Source: Trichormus variabilis 0441 (GTDB lineage: Bacteria > Cyanobacteriota > Cyanobacteriia > Cyanobacteriales > Nostocaceae). Taken from it: a DNA stretch of 64,000 bases. Below are positions 1 to 8,749 of this stretch, in pieces. The stretch covers positions 3,044,001 through 3,108,000 of the forward strand of contig NZ_CP047242.1 of NCBI RefSeq assembly GCF_009856605.1, read 5' to 3'. Below the pieces are notes generated by a model, which did not search any database, was not told the DNA's origin, and saw only the letters and a list, made by a program, of their open reading frames with translations. The position numbers and the translations under genes were made by a program. Positions within the stretch are counted from its first letter, which is position 1, and each line of letters starts with the position of its first letter.

Positions 1-1191
1 ACGGGTGCTGGTGAATATTCCTCCTGGGGCTGTAAATAAGGAAAGATTTTCTACAATGCGTTGGGCTTGTTCTGGGGAGGAAAGACCTGTCCACAGGGGA
101 TAGAAGGTAGTGGCAAATTCATAATGACGGCGTTTGCCACTGTAGAAGTGATAGTCTAAATAAATTCCTTTTTCTTCATCCCACAGGTATTGATTGATAC
201 GCTCACGGCGAATATTAGCGCGATCGCTCCATTGTTCTGCAAGTTCTGGATTATCTAAAATCTTGTGAATTTGCGTTAAGTCTTGCTCCATTTGATAAAG
301 CAGGCTGTTCAAACAGACGGGCGCATAATGGACGATATCAACGCTAAAGGGGCCGAAACGGTTGGTGATATCAAAACCAGACTCACGCATGGAGCGATCG
401 CCTTTGTAAAATAAGTCTGTGAGTTCGTCTTTTTCTGAGTCATAAAACAAACTCACATCATAGTCATCAATCTCAAATGTTTTGTAATACTCCTTGACGC
501 GTTCGTAGTGGCTGCGTCCGGCTTCATCCAGTTCGGAAAATAATACTTCTGGTGCAGCCCCTTCGCCTAAGGCGTAGTATCTAGATAAGCCCGTGGCTGA
601 ATTTAGGTGAGGTGGAACTACCCAATAATAGTAAAACTGTTCTAGCAATGGCAGGGTTGATTTGAGCCATGCTTGGTCTTGGGTGTGCTGGAATAACGCC
701 AATACCATCATACTCAGGACGGGGGGTTGCGATCGCGTCAGCATATAGGTACGGTTGGCGTTGAGGATCGTACCGTAATGCTGGACTTGGTAAAGTAGCT
801 GATCAACTTGACTTTGGGCTAGTTCCCATTCTTCATCTTGCAACAGTCCAAGCAAAATAAAATAGCTATCCCAACCATACATTTCATTAAAACGACCACC
901 AGGGACGACGTAAGGCCCTGGGAGATATAACAATCCGTGTTCTTGGATGGCTTCAACTTCGCTGGGTAAGGTGCGAATTTCTATTTGCTGCATCTCTTTT
1001 GTCGAGAGCGATCGCTCTAATACGGACTTGACTGTATTACAGTCTTCTTGGGGGGAGATGTAGATAATCCAAGGGGTGTTGGGTTGGTGTTCTAGTTTGG
1101 TGTCTTGGGCGGATTCTAGTAAATGTTGGTGGGAGCGGGTGAGGGTTTTCCAGGTTTGTTTGATGTAGGTTCTGACGGTGTTTTTGGTCAT
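1..1191 (-). CDS. treH: Trehalase (GH37), C-terminal part outside the window
   Basis: Hydrolyses trehalose to two glucose molecules. Reading leftwards from an ATG at 1191, the frame stays open to the window edge, giving about 397 N-terminal residues. Trehalase signature 1 is visible about 100 residues in (PGGRFNEMYGWDSYF), and the encoded context fits a family GH37 (alpha/alpha)6 barrel without a signal peptide, so it is probably cytoplasmic. An in-frame ATG at 1209 would add six residues (MREKKP), so the start is uncertain by that much. It lies 76 bp downstream of treY on the same strand, completing a synthesis-plus-degradation trehalose cluster. The C-terminus, including the second signature, cannot be seen. 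Confidence 0.9.
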   Translation of the reverse strand, partial: MTKNTVRTYIKQTWKTLTRSHQHLLESAQDTKLEHQPNTPWIIYISPQEDCNTVKSVLERSLSTKEMQQIEIRTLPSEVEAIQEHGLLYLPGPYVVPGGRFNEMYGWDSYFILLGLLQDEEWELAQSQVDQLLYQVQHYGTILNANRTYMLTRSQPPVLSMMVLALFQHTQDQAWLKSTLPLLEQFYYYWVVPPHLNSATGLSRYYALGEGAAPEVLFSELDEAGRSHYERVKEYYKTFEIDDYDVSLFYDSEKDELTDLFYKGDRSMRESGFDITNRFGPFSVDIVHYAPVCLNSLLYQMEQDLTQIHKILDNPELAEQWSDRANIRRERINQYLWDEEKGIYLDYHFYSGKRRHYEFATTFYPLWTGLSSPEQAQRIVENLSLFTAPGGIFTSTR

Positions 1192-1267
1192 GGGTTTTTT
1201 CTCACGCATTCGACGAAGTCGTTCTCGAAGAGTAGGCGCAGAGGCGCAAAGAAGAGAGGGAAGAGGG

Positions 1268-4036
1268 TTATTGGGCGATTAATAAGGCTACGGGGAAGTG
1301 GGTGAGGGCTTGGGCGATGGGTAGGGTGTCTTCGGTTTGTAGGGTTTGGTGGGTGAGGGGGTTGTACCAGATTTGGGGGGGGAGTTTTAGGTGAGTATCT
1401 TGCCAGATTTCGCCTAGTGGGGGTTTTCCTGGGGGGGTGAGGGTGGTGAGGAAGCGGGGGGTGATGGCGATCAATGTTTGCTCACCTTTTTGTCTGGCAA
1501 ATGCGATGATATGGTTGGCGTGGGTTCCGTGAACTTCTAGCGGGAGATATTCGCCGTCTTGGAATAATTCTAGGTATTGTGTTCTGGTTTTGAGGGCTTG
1601 GAGTGTTAAAAATAGTTTGATTCTACCGTCGGTTTTTTGATGGAGTAGTTCGGAAATTAAGCCGAGAATATCGGTTTTGCTTTGCTCTTGGATGGTAGTT
1701 AAATAATCCCGCCGTTGTTCAAAATCAACAGGACGACGGTTGTCGGGGTCAACTAAGCTTAAGTCCCAAAGTTCTGTTCCTTGGTAAAAATCGGGTACAC
1801 CAGGAGCAGCAATTTTCAGGAGAGTTTGGGAAAGGGAGTTAAATATCCCATATTCGGCGATTTTCTCTTGAAAGGGTTGGAATGTCTCTAAAAATTGCCG
1901 TGATAAGTTTGGGTCAAGTATTTTCTGAATGAAGGAGGTACAAGCTTCTTCATACTCATTATCGGGGCGTAACCATGCGGTATGTACTTTCGCTTCCCGA
2001 ATGGCTTTAATCATGTAGTCTTGCACTCTCTGGACAAAGGACGCTTGTTCATGTTCTGCAAAAGGAAACGCGCCTACCAGAGTTTGATAGAGAAAATATT
2101 CGTCGTTGCGATCAGGTTGGTTATTGCTACGATGTACCTGATTAAGTTGGCTCCATTGATTTACCTGTTCTTCCCACTCCTGGGGAATTTCAGATAACAC
2201 ATTTAACCTTGCTCTCATGTCTTCGCCGCGCTTTGTGTCATGGGTAGCTGTGGCGTTCATGGTGTGAGGCCAGTTAGCTTGGTGTTGTTGGTTAAAGTGA
2301 TGGAATTTATCGACATTAATACCAAAATGGCTGGGATTTCCGCCTACTTCATTCAAGGAAAGCAGACGGTTGTAGACATATAAGGTAGTATCTTCTACAC
2401 CTTTAGCCATGAGAGGCCCACTGTATTGCTGCATCCGCAAGACAAAATATATCCACTGTTCCCGTTCTGTTTGGGTAAGGGAAGCATCGAATTCCAGCAG
2501 CATGACTTTTTCTATAAAGTTCATCTCGTGATGTAGGAGAGGAACTTGTTTTTTAGCTGTCTTCATTACTTCTAGGATGCAGGCTTTATCGCTATCTCCA
2601 ATCCCATCGGGAGTGATATAAGTGCGGTAAATGGGAAAGAGGGTCAGAACTTCGGCGATCGCTCGCTTCAACCCATTCAATGTAAAATCATTCCCATAGC
2701 GGTATTTACTGGCAATATTCTTTAACAAATTCGCCAAATTATCTATGTCACCTGCTAAGTTCTTGTCTAAAATCAGGTGTTTTTTCTCATTCACAAGGGA
2801 TGGATAATCTACAGGCTTACCAATAAATTTATGGTAGATATGATCAAAAAATGATTCATTTGTAGATTGACAAAATACCCCATTTACATAATTCAAAAAA
2901 TCATATCCAGACGTACCTTGAATATCCCAATTTTCTGGTAAATCTTCAGTTAATTCTAAAATCTTCTCAACCGTGACATAAACATCCCCCATTTTTTCCC
3001 GTAGACGTTCTAAATACTGCGTCGGTTGATAAAGTCCGTCAATATGGTCAATTCTTAATCCAGTGAATATGCCCTGTTCTACTAATTGGTGAATTAAACT
3101 ATGTGTATTGTTAAACACGCGCAATTCTTCTACTTTCACGGAAATCAATTCGTTAACAGTAAAGAACCGCCTATAGTTCATTTCTTCCGCCCCAACCTTC
3201 CAGAAAGCGAGGCGATAGAATTGGTCATTGAGTAAGTCATCTAACAAATTAAAACTTTCAGAATTCCCTGGTTCACCGTTAAATATTTGAATATTTTCCT
3301 CAATGAATGCGTGAATATCATCATTACTGGTGTAGAGTTCCCAAATCAAACCCTTGATAAAAGCAATTTGGTCTTGTCGCTGTTTTCCTGCAACTTCCGA
3401 GGGAACACTTTTCAGAATGTAGAGAATGCCTAAAAGTTTAATAAAATCAGGGTGATTACGTCCCAGCATACGCGTGAGTTTACCCAAATTATGAGTAATA
3501 AATTTTGTGTAAGACTCTAACCGCAATGGCAATTTTAAACTGTAATAGTTAACGGTTAAACCATTTTGCTCATATTGTAGTTGAATATTTCCCTTTTCTA
3601 GAGATTCACCATAAAAATCCCCTAGCAAAGGAGCAAGGATACGCTCTTGACTATTAGCAAATGGAGAGTTCCAACACACATCAAAGTAGTCTGTATAGCT
3701 AGAATCCGGGCCATGTTCCAGCACATCCATTAAATATGGATTTTCGCTACTATAAGCCATGTGGTTTGGGACAATATCTTGCAACCAACCCAGACCTAGA
3801 GACTGTAATTCAGCTACCAAAGCCTCAAAAGCCTGAGTAGTTCCTAGTTGGGGATTGAGTTGTGACCCATCCACCACATCATAACCATGTGTACTACCAG
3901 TTCTAGCCTTAAAAATCGGAGAAGCGTACAAATCAGAAATACCTAAATCTGCTAGGTAAGATGCGATCGCTCTAGCATCATCAAACCCAAACTCCGGTGT
4001 AAACTGAACTCTATAAGTTGCCTTTGGTATTCTCAT
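1268..4036 (-). CDS. treY: Maltooligosyltrehalose synthase
   Basis: Isomerises the reducing-end alpha-1,4 bond of maltooligosaccharides to alpha-1,1, making maltooligosyltrehalose, the first TreY/TreZ step from glycogen to trehalose. The 922-residue protein is full length for the family. It opens with the typical MRIPKATYRVQF and contains the GH13 catalytic segments: GLRIDHIDGLYQP (nucleophile Asp), YVTVEKILE (general acid Glu) and ATHDTKRGED. The unusually large insertions between barrel strands fit TreY and not an ordinary amylase. It is probably cotranscribed with treZ (66 bp upstream on the minus strand) and treH (downstream). In PCC 7120 the same cluster is induced on drying. That regulation is from knowledge of the relative and no motif here shows it. 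Confidence 0.95.
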   Translation of the reverse strand: MRIPKATYRVQFTPEFGFDDARAIASYLADLGISDLYASPIFKARTGSTHGYDVVDGSQLNPQLGTTQAFEALVAELQSLGLGWLQDIVPNHMAYSSENPYLMDVLEHGPDSSYTDYFDVCWNSPFANSQERILAPLLGDFYGESLEKGNIQLQYEQNGLTVNYYSLKLPLRLESYTKFITHNLGKLTRMLGRNHPDFIKLLGILYILKSVPSEVAGKQRQDQIAFIKGLIWELYTSNDDIHAFIEENIQIFNGEPGNSESFNLLDDLLNDQFYRLAFWKVGAEEMNYRRFFTVNELISVKVEELRVFNNTHSLIHQLVEQGIFTGLRIDHIDGLYQPTQYLERLREKMGDVYVTVEKILELTEDLPENWDIQGTSGYDFLNYVNGVFCQSTNESFFDHIYHKFIGKPVDYPSLVNEKKHLILDKNLAGDIDNLANLLKNIASKYRYGNDFTLNGLKRAIAEVLTLFPIYRTYITPDGIGDSDKACILEVMKTAKKQVPLLHHEMNFIEKVMLLEFDASLTQTEREQWIYFVLRMQQYSGPLMAKGVEDTTLYVYNRLLSLNEVGGNPSHFGINVDKFHHFNQQHQANWPHTMNATATHDTKRGEDMRARLNVLSEIPQEWEEQVNQWSQLNQVHRSNNQPDRNDEYFLYQTLVGAFPFAEHEQASFVQRVQDYMIKAIREAKVHTAWLRPDNEYEEACTSFIQKILDPNLSRQFLETFQPFQEKIAEYGIFNSLSQTLLKIAAPGVPDFYQGTELWDLSLVDPDNRRPVDFEQRRDYLTTIQEQSKTDILGLISELLHQKTDGRIKLFLTLQALKTRTQYLELFQDGEYLPLEVHGTHANHIIAFARQKGEQTLIAITPRFLTTLTPPGKPPLGEIWQDTHLKLPPQIWYNPLTHQTLQTEDTLPIAQALTHFPVALLIAQ

Positions 4037-4102
4037 AATTTATAACTCTTAATTTAATAAACCCAACAAACACTCCGCGCCCCTCTGCGTTAAAAAAACC
4101 TC

Positions 4103-5923
4103 CTAAACCTCATACAAAACCAAACTTGTAGGCTGTAAAACAACCTCCTCCCCCACAGACAACTTCTCAACGCCTCCAGAATCAGAAGAATCTAACAACT
4201 TCCGCACACTTTTCTGAATTGGTAAAACCACCGTCACCGGAGAAGTATTAAAATTCATCACCAATATCACTTCGCCAGACTCACACCAACGCCGCACCAC
4301 AACTATTTGCTTATCCTCATCACTAGTTGCTTCGATACTGTCGCGGTCATAATTCTGCAATGCGGGATGAGTTTTACGTAAATGAATTAACTGACGATAC
4401 CAATCCCATAAAACCTTGTGCTGACCTTGATGACGTAATTCCCAGTTGAGTTTACACCGCAAGAAAGTTTCCGCCGATTCGGGGTCTGGTGGGTCTTCCG
4501 CATAATGGAACGCCTCAAACTCTTCCTTGCGTCCAGCACGTACAGCTTGAATCAAATCCGGGTCAGAATGACTCACAAAATATATAAAAGGTGCAGTTTC
4601 GCCATATTCTTCACCCATAAACAACAACGGTAAATAAGGCGATAGCAACACAGCACCAGCCGCTAACTTCAAACCCGCAAAGGAAATCCGCTCAGATAAG
4701 CGTTCCCCCTGCATTTGATTACCTATTTGGTCATGATTTTGAATACATACCGAAAACTGAGATAATGGGCGATCGCGGCATGATATACCATGAAAACGTT
4801 TACGGTGTGGCGCATACCGCCAATCATAGACAAAAGTATCTGCGTAAGCTTTAGCTAAATCCGCACACTTACCGAAGTCTTGATAATAACCTTGGCGATC
4901 GCCTGTTAACAATGCGTGTAATGCGTGGTGAAAATCATCACTCCACTGTGCATCCAGTCCATAACCACCCAATTCTACCGGACGAATGATTTGGGGATTA
5001 TTCAAGTCGCTTTCAGCAATCAAAAGGCGTTTCCATGTTCCCCTTTGGGAGAAGTTATGTACAACCTCCGCCAACTCCCGCAAGAAATGCTTTGCACCCA
5101 AATCATAGATTGCTTGAATCGCATCCAAGCGCAACCCATCTATGTGGAACTCTTCCAACCAATACAGCGCATTCTCAATAAAATAATTCCGCACACCTTG
5201 ACTATAGGCATCATCGAAATTCATCGCATTGCCCCAAGGTGTCTTATATGTTCTAGTAAAATAGGGCGCGAACTGACCCATGTAATTACCTTCTGGGCCA
5301 AAGTGGTTATAAACCACATCCAGCACTACAGCAATACCATTTTCGTGACAAGCATTGACAAATTGCTTTAAATCTGAAGGACTCCCGTAGGAATTTTGCA
5401 CAGCAAACGGATAAACGCCATCATAACCCCAGTTACGGTATGCTAAATCAGCCTCAATATGAGTATCACCCGGAAATTGAGCGATCGGCATAATTTCAAT
5501 GGCATTAATTCCTAATTCCCTCAGTTCTGATAAACGGGGAATGATAGCTGTAAAGGTTCCTTCTGGTGTGAATGTCCCTACATGGACTTCATAGAAAATC
5601 ATCGATTCCAAGGGAACACCAGACCAATTTTCATCTGTCCACTCAAATTGATGATCAACAACTTCAGATGCTCCGTGGACTCCTTCTGGTTGATACTGGG
5701 AAGCCGGGTCAGCAAAGGCTTCTTGGTCATTTAATTGATAGCGATAAAGCGTACCCGGATACACATCATTTACTTTTATCTGCCAATAACCTTCCGCTAG
5801 AGGTTTAAGCGGAATTAACTGTTGCTCTGGCTTTAAGATTTGCACTGCAACGCTGTTTAATTTTGGAGACCAAACTGTAAACTCACACTCTCCATTACCC
5901 AAGTAGTGAGCGCCAATTTTCAC
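4103..5923 (-). CDS. treZ: Maltooligosyltrehalose trehalohydrolase
   Basis: Releases trehalose from maltooligosyltrehalose made by TreY. An N-terminal E-set/CBM48-like domain (about residues 1-100) precedes the GH13 barrel. The catalytic strands are GLRLDAIQAIYD (nucleophile), LIAESDLNNP (acid/base) and QNHDQIGNQ. I place the start at the GTG at 5923: the transcript has GGGAGGA about nine bases upstream and the protein then begins VKIGAHYLGNGECEF, where TreZ homology begins. The longer frame from an ATG at 5974 adds 17 residues with no family resemblance. With the GTG start the protein is 606 residues, normal for TreZ. It is the first gene of a treZ-treY-treH run. Confidence 0.93.
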   Translation of the reverse strand: MKIGAHYLGNGECEFTVWSPKLNSVAVQILKPEQQLIPLKPLAEGYWQIKVNDVYPGTLYRYQLNDQEAFADPASQYQPEGVHGASEVVDHQFEWTDENWSGVPLESMIFYEVHVGTFTPEGTFTAIIPRLSELRELGINAIEIMPIAQFPGDTHIEADLAYRNWGYDGVYPFAVQNSYGSPSDLKQFVNACHENGIAVVLDVVYNHFGPEGNYMGQFAPYFTRTYKTPWGNAMNFDDAYSQGVRNYFIENALYWLEEFHIDGLRLDAIQAIYDLGAKHFLRELAEVVHNFSQRGTWKRLLIAESDLNNPQIIRPVELGGYGLDAQWSDDFHHALHALLTGDRQGYYQDFGKCADLAKAYADTFVYDWRYAPHRKRFHGISCRDRPLSQFSVCIQNHDQIGNQMQGERLSERISFAGLKLAAGAVLLSPYLPLLFMGEEYGETAPFIYFVSHSDPDLIQAVRAGRKEEFEAFHYAEDPPDPESAETFLRCKLNWELRHQGQHKVLWDWYRQLIHLRKTHPALQNYDRDSIEATSDEDKQIVVVRRWCESGEVILVMNFNTSPVTVVLPIQKSVRKLLDSSDSGGVEKLSVGEEVVLQPTSLVLYEV

Positions 5924-6299
5924 GCAGCATCCTCCCGTTAAATCAGATTTTGTGTAAAGGTTAGCCGACAACAAATGTCATCAATTACACACTTTTCCCA
6001 AAAGCTCCAGATAGAATCATGAATTGTCTTGGAGATAATTTACTAGCGCCAAAAGATATATTTGTTAATAGCTAAAAGGAGTAGAATCAGCAGGCTTCAT
6101 ATCTCCAAATTTTCTAGAAAACGCTGGATATGCTTGCACAACAGCTTTTAGGAAGCTTTAAATACAACTTACCTAAAGATAGATGCTCAAAAAAAAAATT
6201 TGAATAGATAATACCTATTGTCTACAGAAATAGGGAAATACAAAAATTTGTATCTCTGTTTATACATACTTTATATCGCATTAAAAATTGCATTTTTTT
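5924..6299. other. Divergent intergenic region treZ / amylase
   Basis: This 376-bp gap separates the minus-strand trehalose genes from the plus-strand amylase, so it should hold both promoters. It is AT-rich with A and T runs near 6190-6200 and 6290-6300. I found no convincing NtcA palindrome, HIP1 cluster, repeat or RNA gene in it. Confidence 0.5.
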
Positions 6300-8228
6300 A
6301 TGGTACAAACACCACCATCACAATTTTCCGAAGAGCAATACAAAGTCGAAAATGCTAATGCAGAGGTACAAGCATTAATCGAATCGCCTACGCCAGATAC
6401 AGAAATAGATTTAGAATTTCTCTACACTAGAGATATTGAATTTCGCCAAGAAACTATTTACTTCCTCGTTGTAGATCGCTTTTATGATGGCGATGCTGAA
6501 AATAGCGAAGGTTATAATCCAGAACTTTATGACCCCAATGGGAAAGATTGGGGCAAGTATTGGGGGGGTGACTTACAAGGAGTAATCGACAAATTAGACT
6601 ACTTGAAAGATATGGGAGTAACCGCACTTTGGCTAACTCCTTTATTTGAACAAGTCGAGGAATTATTTGTTGGTAACGCAGCCATGCACGGCTATTGGAC
6701 AAAAGATTTTAAACGGCTAAATCCTCGCTACATTGGTAATGGAGAAGATCCTTCCTTAAACAATACTCAAGAAACCAGAAATACGACTTTTGACCGCTTA
6801 ATTGCAGAATTACACAAGCGGAAAATGAAGCTGATACTAGATATTGTCTGTAACCATAGCAGTCCTGATACTAGTGGTAGCAAAGGTGAGTTATATGATG
6901 ACGGCGTAAAAATTGCCGACTTTAATGATGATGTGAATCACTGGTATCACCACTATGGTGAAGTGCAGAACTGGGAAGATGATTGGCAAGTCCAAAACTG
7001 TGAACTGGCTGGTTTAGCTACTTTTAATGAAAATAATACTGAGTATCGTAACTATATCAAGTCTGCAATTAAGCAATGGCTAGACCGGGGTGTGGATGCG
7101 CTGCGGGTAGATACAGTCAAACATATGCCAATTTGGTTTTGGCAAGAATTTACTGGTGATATGTATAATCACAAACCAGATGTATTTATTTTTGGTGAGT
7201 GGATTTACAATTATCCCAGTGACGATCGCTCGGTGGAATTTGCCAATAATTCCGGTATGACTTTACTTGATTTTGGTCTGTGCGTAGCAATTCGCGGCGC
7301 ATTAGCCCAAGGTGCGGAAGGGGGATTCCATCTCATCCAAGAAATATTCGACCAAGATGATCGCTACAACGGGGCTACGGAGTTAATCACCTTTGTTGAT
7401 AACCATGATATGCCCCGCTTTCAATCCCTCAACCCCGATCCAGCGATGTTGAAAGTAGCGATCGCTCTCATTATGACATCACGGGGTATTCCATGTATCT
7501 ATTACGGTACAGAACAATATCTGCACGATGATACCAACGGCGGTAATGACCCCTATAACCGCCCCATGATGGAAAATTGGGATACTGATACTGAGGTTTA
7601 TAGATACCTCCGATTGTTGTCTGGTATCCGACGGTTAAATCCAGCCGTCTCTATGGGTAGCCAGTGGCAAAAATACCTCACACCCGATGTTTATTGTTAT
7701 GTCCGCCGTTATCGTTCTTCTGTTTGCTTCGTCGCCCTTAATCGTGGTGGAGAGGTGACTTTACCAGAAGTCCAAACAGACTTACCAGATGGTGAACATA
7801 CTTGTGCGGTGACTCGGAATAAATTTGAGGTAAAAGACGGTAAAATTTACAATCTACAACTGGAAGAACGGGGAGTCATCGTTTTAAGTCATGTAGGCGA
7901 ACGAGTAAAAGCGCAAACCATTATCCGCGTTCAACTTAATGGTGTACATACTCAACCAGGGGAAACTATCGTAGTTGTCGGCGACTGTCCAGAATTGGGT
8001 AACTGGGATATTAGTAAAGCCTATCCCCTGGAATATATCAACTCTAATACTTGGTTTGCCGAAATTCCCTTTGATGAAAGTGCAGGCAAACTCATTAGTT
8101 ACAAATATGCCATGTGGCGTGAAGGGCGATCGCCTCTGCGAGAAAATACCTTAAATCGTCGCTGGGTAGTGGCGAAGGAAGGCACTGTTAAATGGCGTGA
8201 TACTTGGGCTTCTGGGAGAGAGTCTTAA
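6300..8228 (+). CDS. GH13 alpha-amylase with C-terminal CBM20
   Basis: A glycoside hydrolase acting on alpha-glucans. About residues 45-450 form the GH13 barrel with all four conserved regions: ILDIVCNHSSPD, DALRVDTVKHMPI (nucleophile Asp), FGEWIYN (acid Glu) and FVDNHDMPRF. The opening YFLVVDRFYDGD and the overall arrangement resemble the cyclodextrin-glucanotransferase-like GH13_2 group. The last 110 residues look like a starch-binding CBM20 (GDCPELGNWDISKAYPLEY). There is no signal peptide, so it probably works on internal glycogen and could feed TreY/TreZ. The ATG at 6300 gives 642 residues. A TTG four codons earlier is open but has no support. Exact specificity (amylase, maltogenic or transglycosylating) cannot be settled here. 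Confidence 0.9.
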   Translation: MVQTPPSQFSEEQYKVENANAEVQALIESPTPDTEIDLEFLYTRDIEFRQETIYFLVVDRFYDGDAENSEGYNPELYDPNGKDWGKYWGGDLQGVIDKLDYLKDMGVTALWLTPLFEQVEELFVGNAAMHGYWTKDFKRLNPRYIGNGEDPSLNNTQETRNTTFDRLIAELHKRKMKLILDIVCNHSSPDTSGSKGELYDDGVKIADFNDDVNHWYHHYGEVQNWEDDWQVQNCELAGLATFNENNTEYRNYIKSAIKQWLDRGVDALRVDTVKHMPIWFWQEFTGDMYNHKPDVFIFGEWIYNYPSDDRSVEFANNSGMTLLDFGLCVAIRGALAQGAEGGFHLIQEIFDQDDRYNGATELITFVDNHDMPRFQSLNPDPAMLKVAIALIMTSRGIPCIYYGTEQYLHDDTNGGNDPYNRPMMENWDTDTEVYRYLRLLSGIRRLNPAVSMGSQWQKYLTPDVYCYVRRYRSSVCFVALNRGGEVTLPEVQTDLPDGEHTCAVTRNKFEVKDGKIYNLQLEERGVIVLSHVGERVKAQTIIRVQLNGVHTQPGETIVVVGDCPELGNWDISKAYPLEYINSNTWFAEIPFDESAGKLISYKYAMWREGRSPLRENTLNRRWVVAKEGTVKWRDTWASGRES

Positions 8229-8442
8229 CTTGAAAGAAGGGTGAAGTAGATAAAAAAATGGGGAAGATTTGTTTATCTTCCCCACCTTGATTATTCTGCT
8301 TCTTGTCTGGCTTGTTAGCTTCTTTGAGCTTTTGCCGTAACATTTGTCTTTGTTTCTTGAGTTGTCGCTTTCTTGCAGAGCCGCCTCTGCCTTTGTCGTT
8401 TCTCCCTTCTTTGCGGGGAGATTCCCATCTTTTTAATCGCAT
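8188..8442 (-). CDS. Possible small basic protein, doubtful
   Basis: An 84-codon minus-strand frame directly downstream of tRNA-Leu(CAA). Its first 50 residues are very basic and charged (MRLKRWESPRKEGRNDKGRG, then Lys/Arg/Gln-rich), which looks more protein-like than a random frame. A near-perfect terminator hairpin for this strand lies inside the frame at 8259-8284, so a transcript ending there would have no stop codon. The last 14 codons run antisense into the amylase gene. Either the frame is fortuitous, or the real product is shortened or frameshifted. I do not recognise the family. Confidence 0.3.
   Translation of the reverse strand: MRLKRWESPRKEGRNDKGRGGSARKRQLKKQRQMLRQKLKEANKPDKKQNNQGGEDKQIFPIFLSTSPFFQVKTLSQKPKYHAI
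8251..8284 (-). terminator. Intrinsic terminator, minus strand
   Basis: A perfect 10-bp stem (8259-8268 with 8275-8284, TGGGGAAGAT/ATCTTCCCCA) with a six-base loop is followed, on the minus strand, by seven T residues. It would end a transcript coming from tRNA-Leu(CAA). On the plus strand the hairpin lies 30 bp after the amylase stop but lacks a T run, so it may act only partially there. Confidence 0.75.
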
Positions 8443-8465
8443 CTTCTTTTTTATCTAGTTAACAG

Positions 8466-8549
8466 TGGGCAGGAGGAGAATCGAACTCCTATGACCGCAA
8501 GGTCGCCACATTTTGAGTGTGGTGCGTCTACCAGTTTCGCCACCCGCCC
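8466..8549 (-). tRNA. trnL-CAA: tRNA-Leu (anticodon CAA)
   Basis: The minus strand folds as a class II tRNA. GGGCGGG pairs with CCTGCCC as acceptor stem. The anticodon arm is CCACA-CTCAAAA-TGTGG with anticodon CAA, reading UUG. A long variable arm and a TTCGATT T-loop follow. CCA is not encoded. About 84 nt. Confidence 0.95.
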
Positions 8550-8622
8550 TTGGAAGCAACTTCACTATTATAGTATAGCAATTAAGTTTAATGCAAGGAA
8601 TAAATTAAAATTTCTCCTCTAC

Positions 8623-8749
8623 TTATACCGTTTCTTGATGTAGCTTGCCTGGCGTAGCCATAGATGCACTTTATTCTGTACTGTAGAGACGTTGCATACA
8701 ACGTCTCTACATCATTTATTTGGCGCAGCTTCATATTAATTTGGTATTA
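8623..8749. repeat. Small inverted-repeat element (family B) with TTA duplication
   Basis: An element of about 121 bp (8626-8746) with short TACC/GGTA ends and a central palindrome around 8683-8710 (GTAGAGACGTTG - CAACGTCTCTAC). It is flanked by TTA on both sides (8623-8625 and 8747-8749), as expected for a 3-bp TNA target duplication. The right TTA is the complement of the oxidase stop codon. Related copies lie at 23455-23555 and 35445-35679. It has no coding capacity, so it is a MITE-like element. Confidence 0.75.

Noticed and set aside
1123..1305. Plus-strand frame over the treH start region
   Set aside because: It is antisense to treH and treY, has skewed composition (Gly/Phe then Arg/Lys) and no family resemblance.
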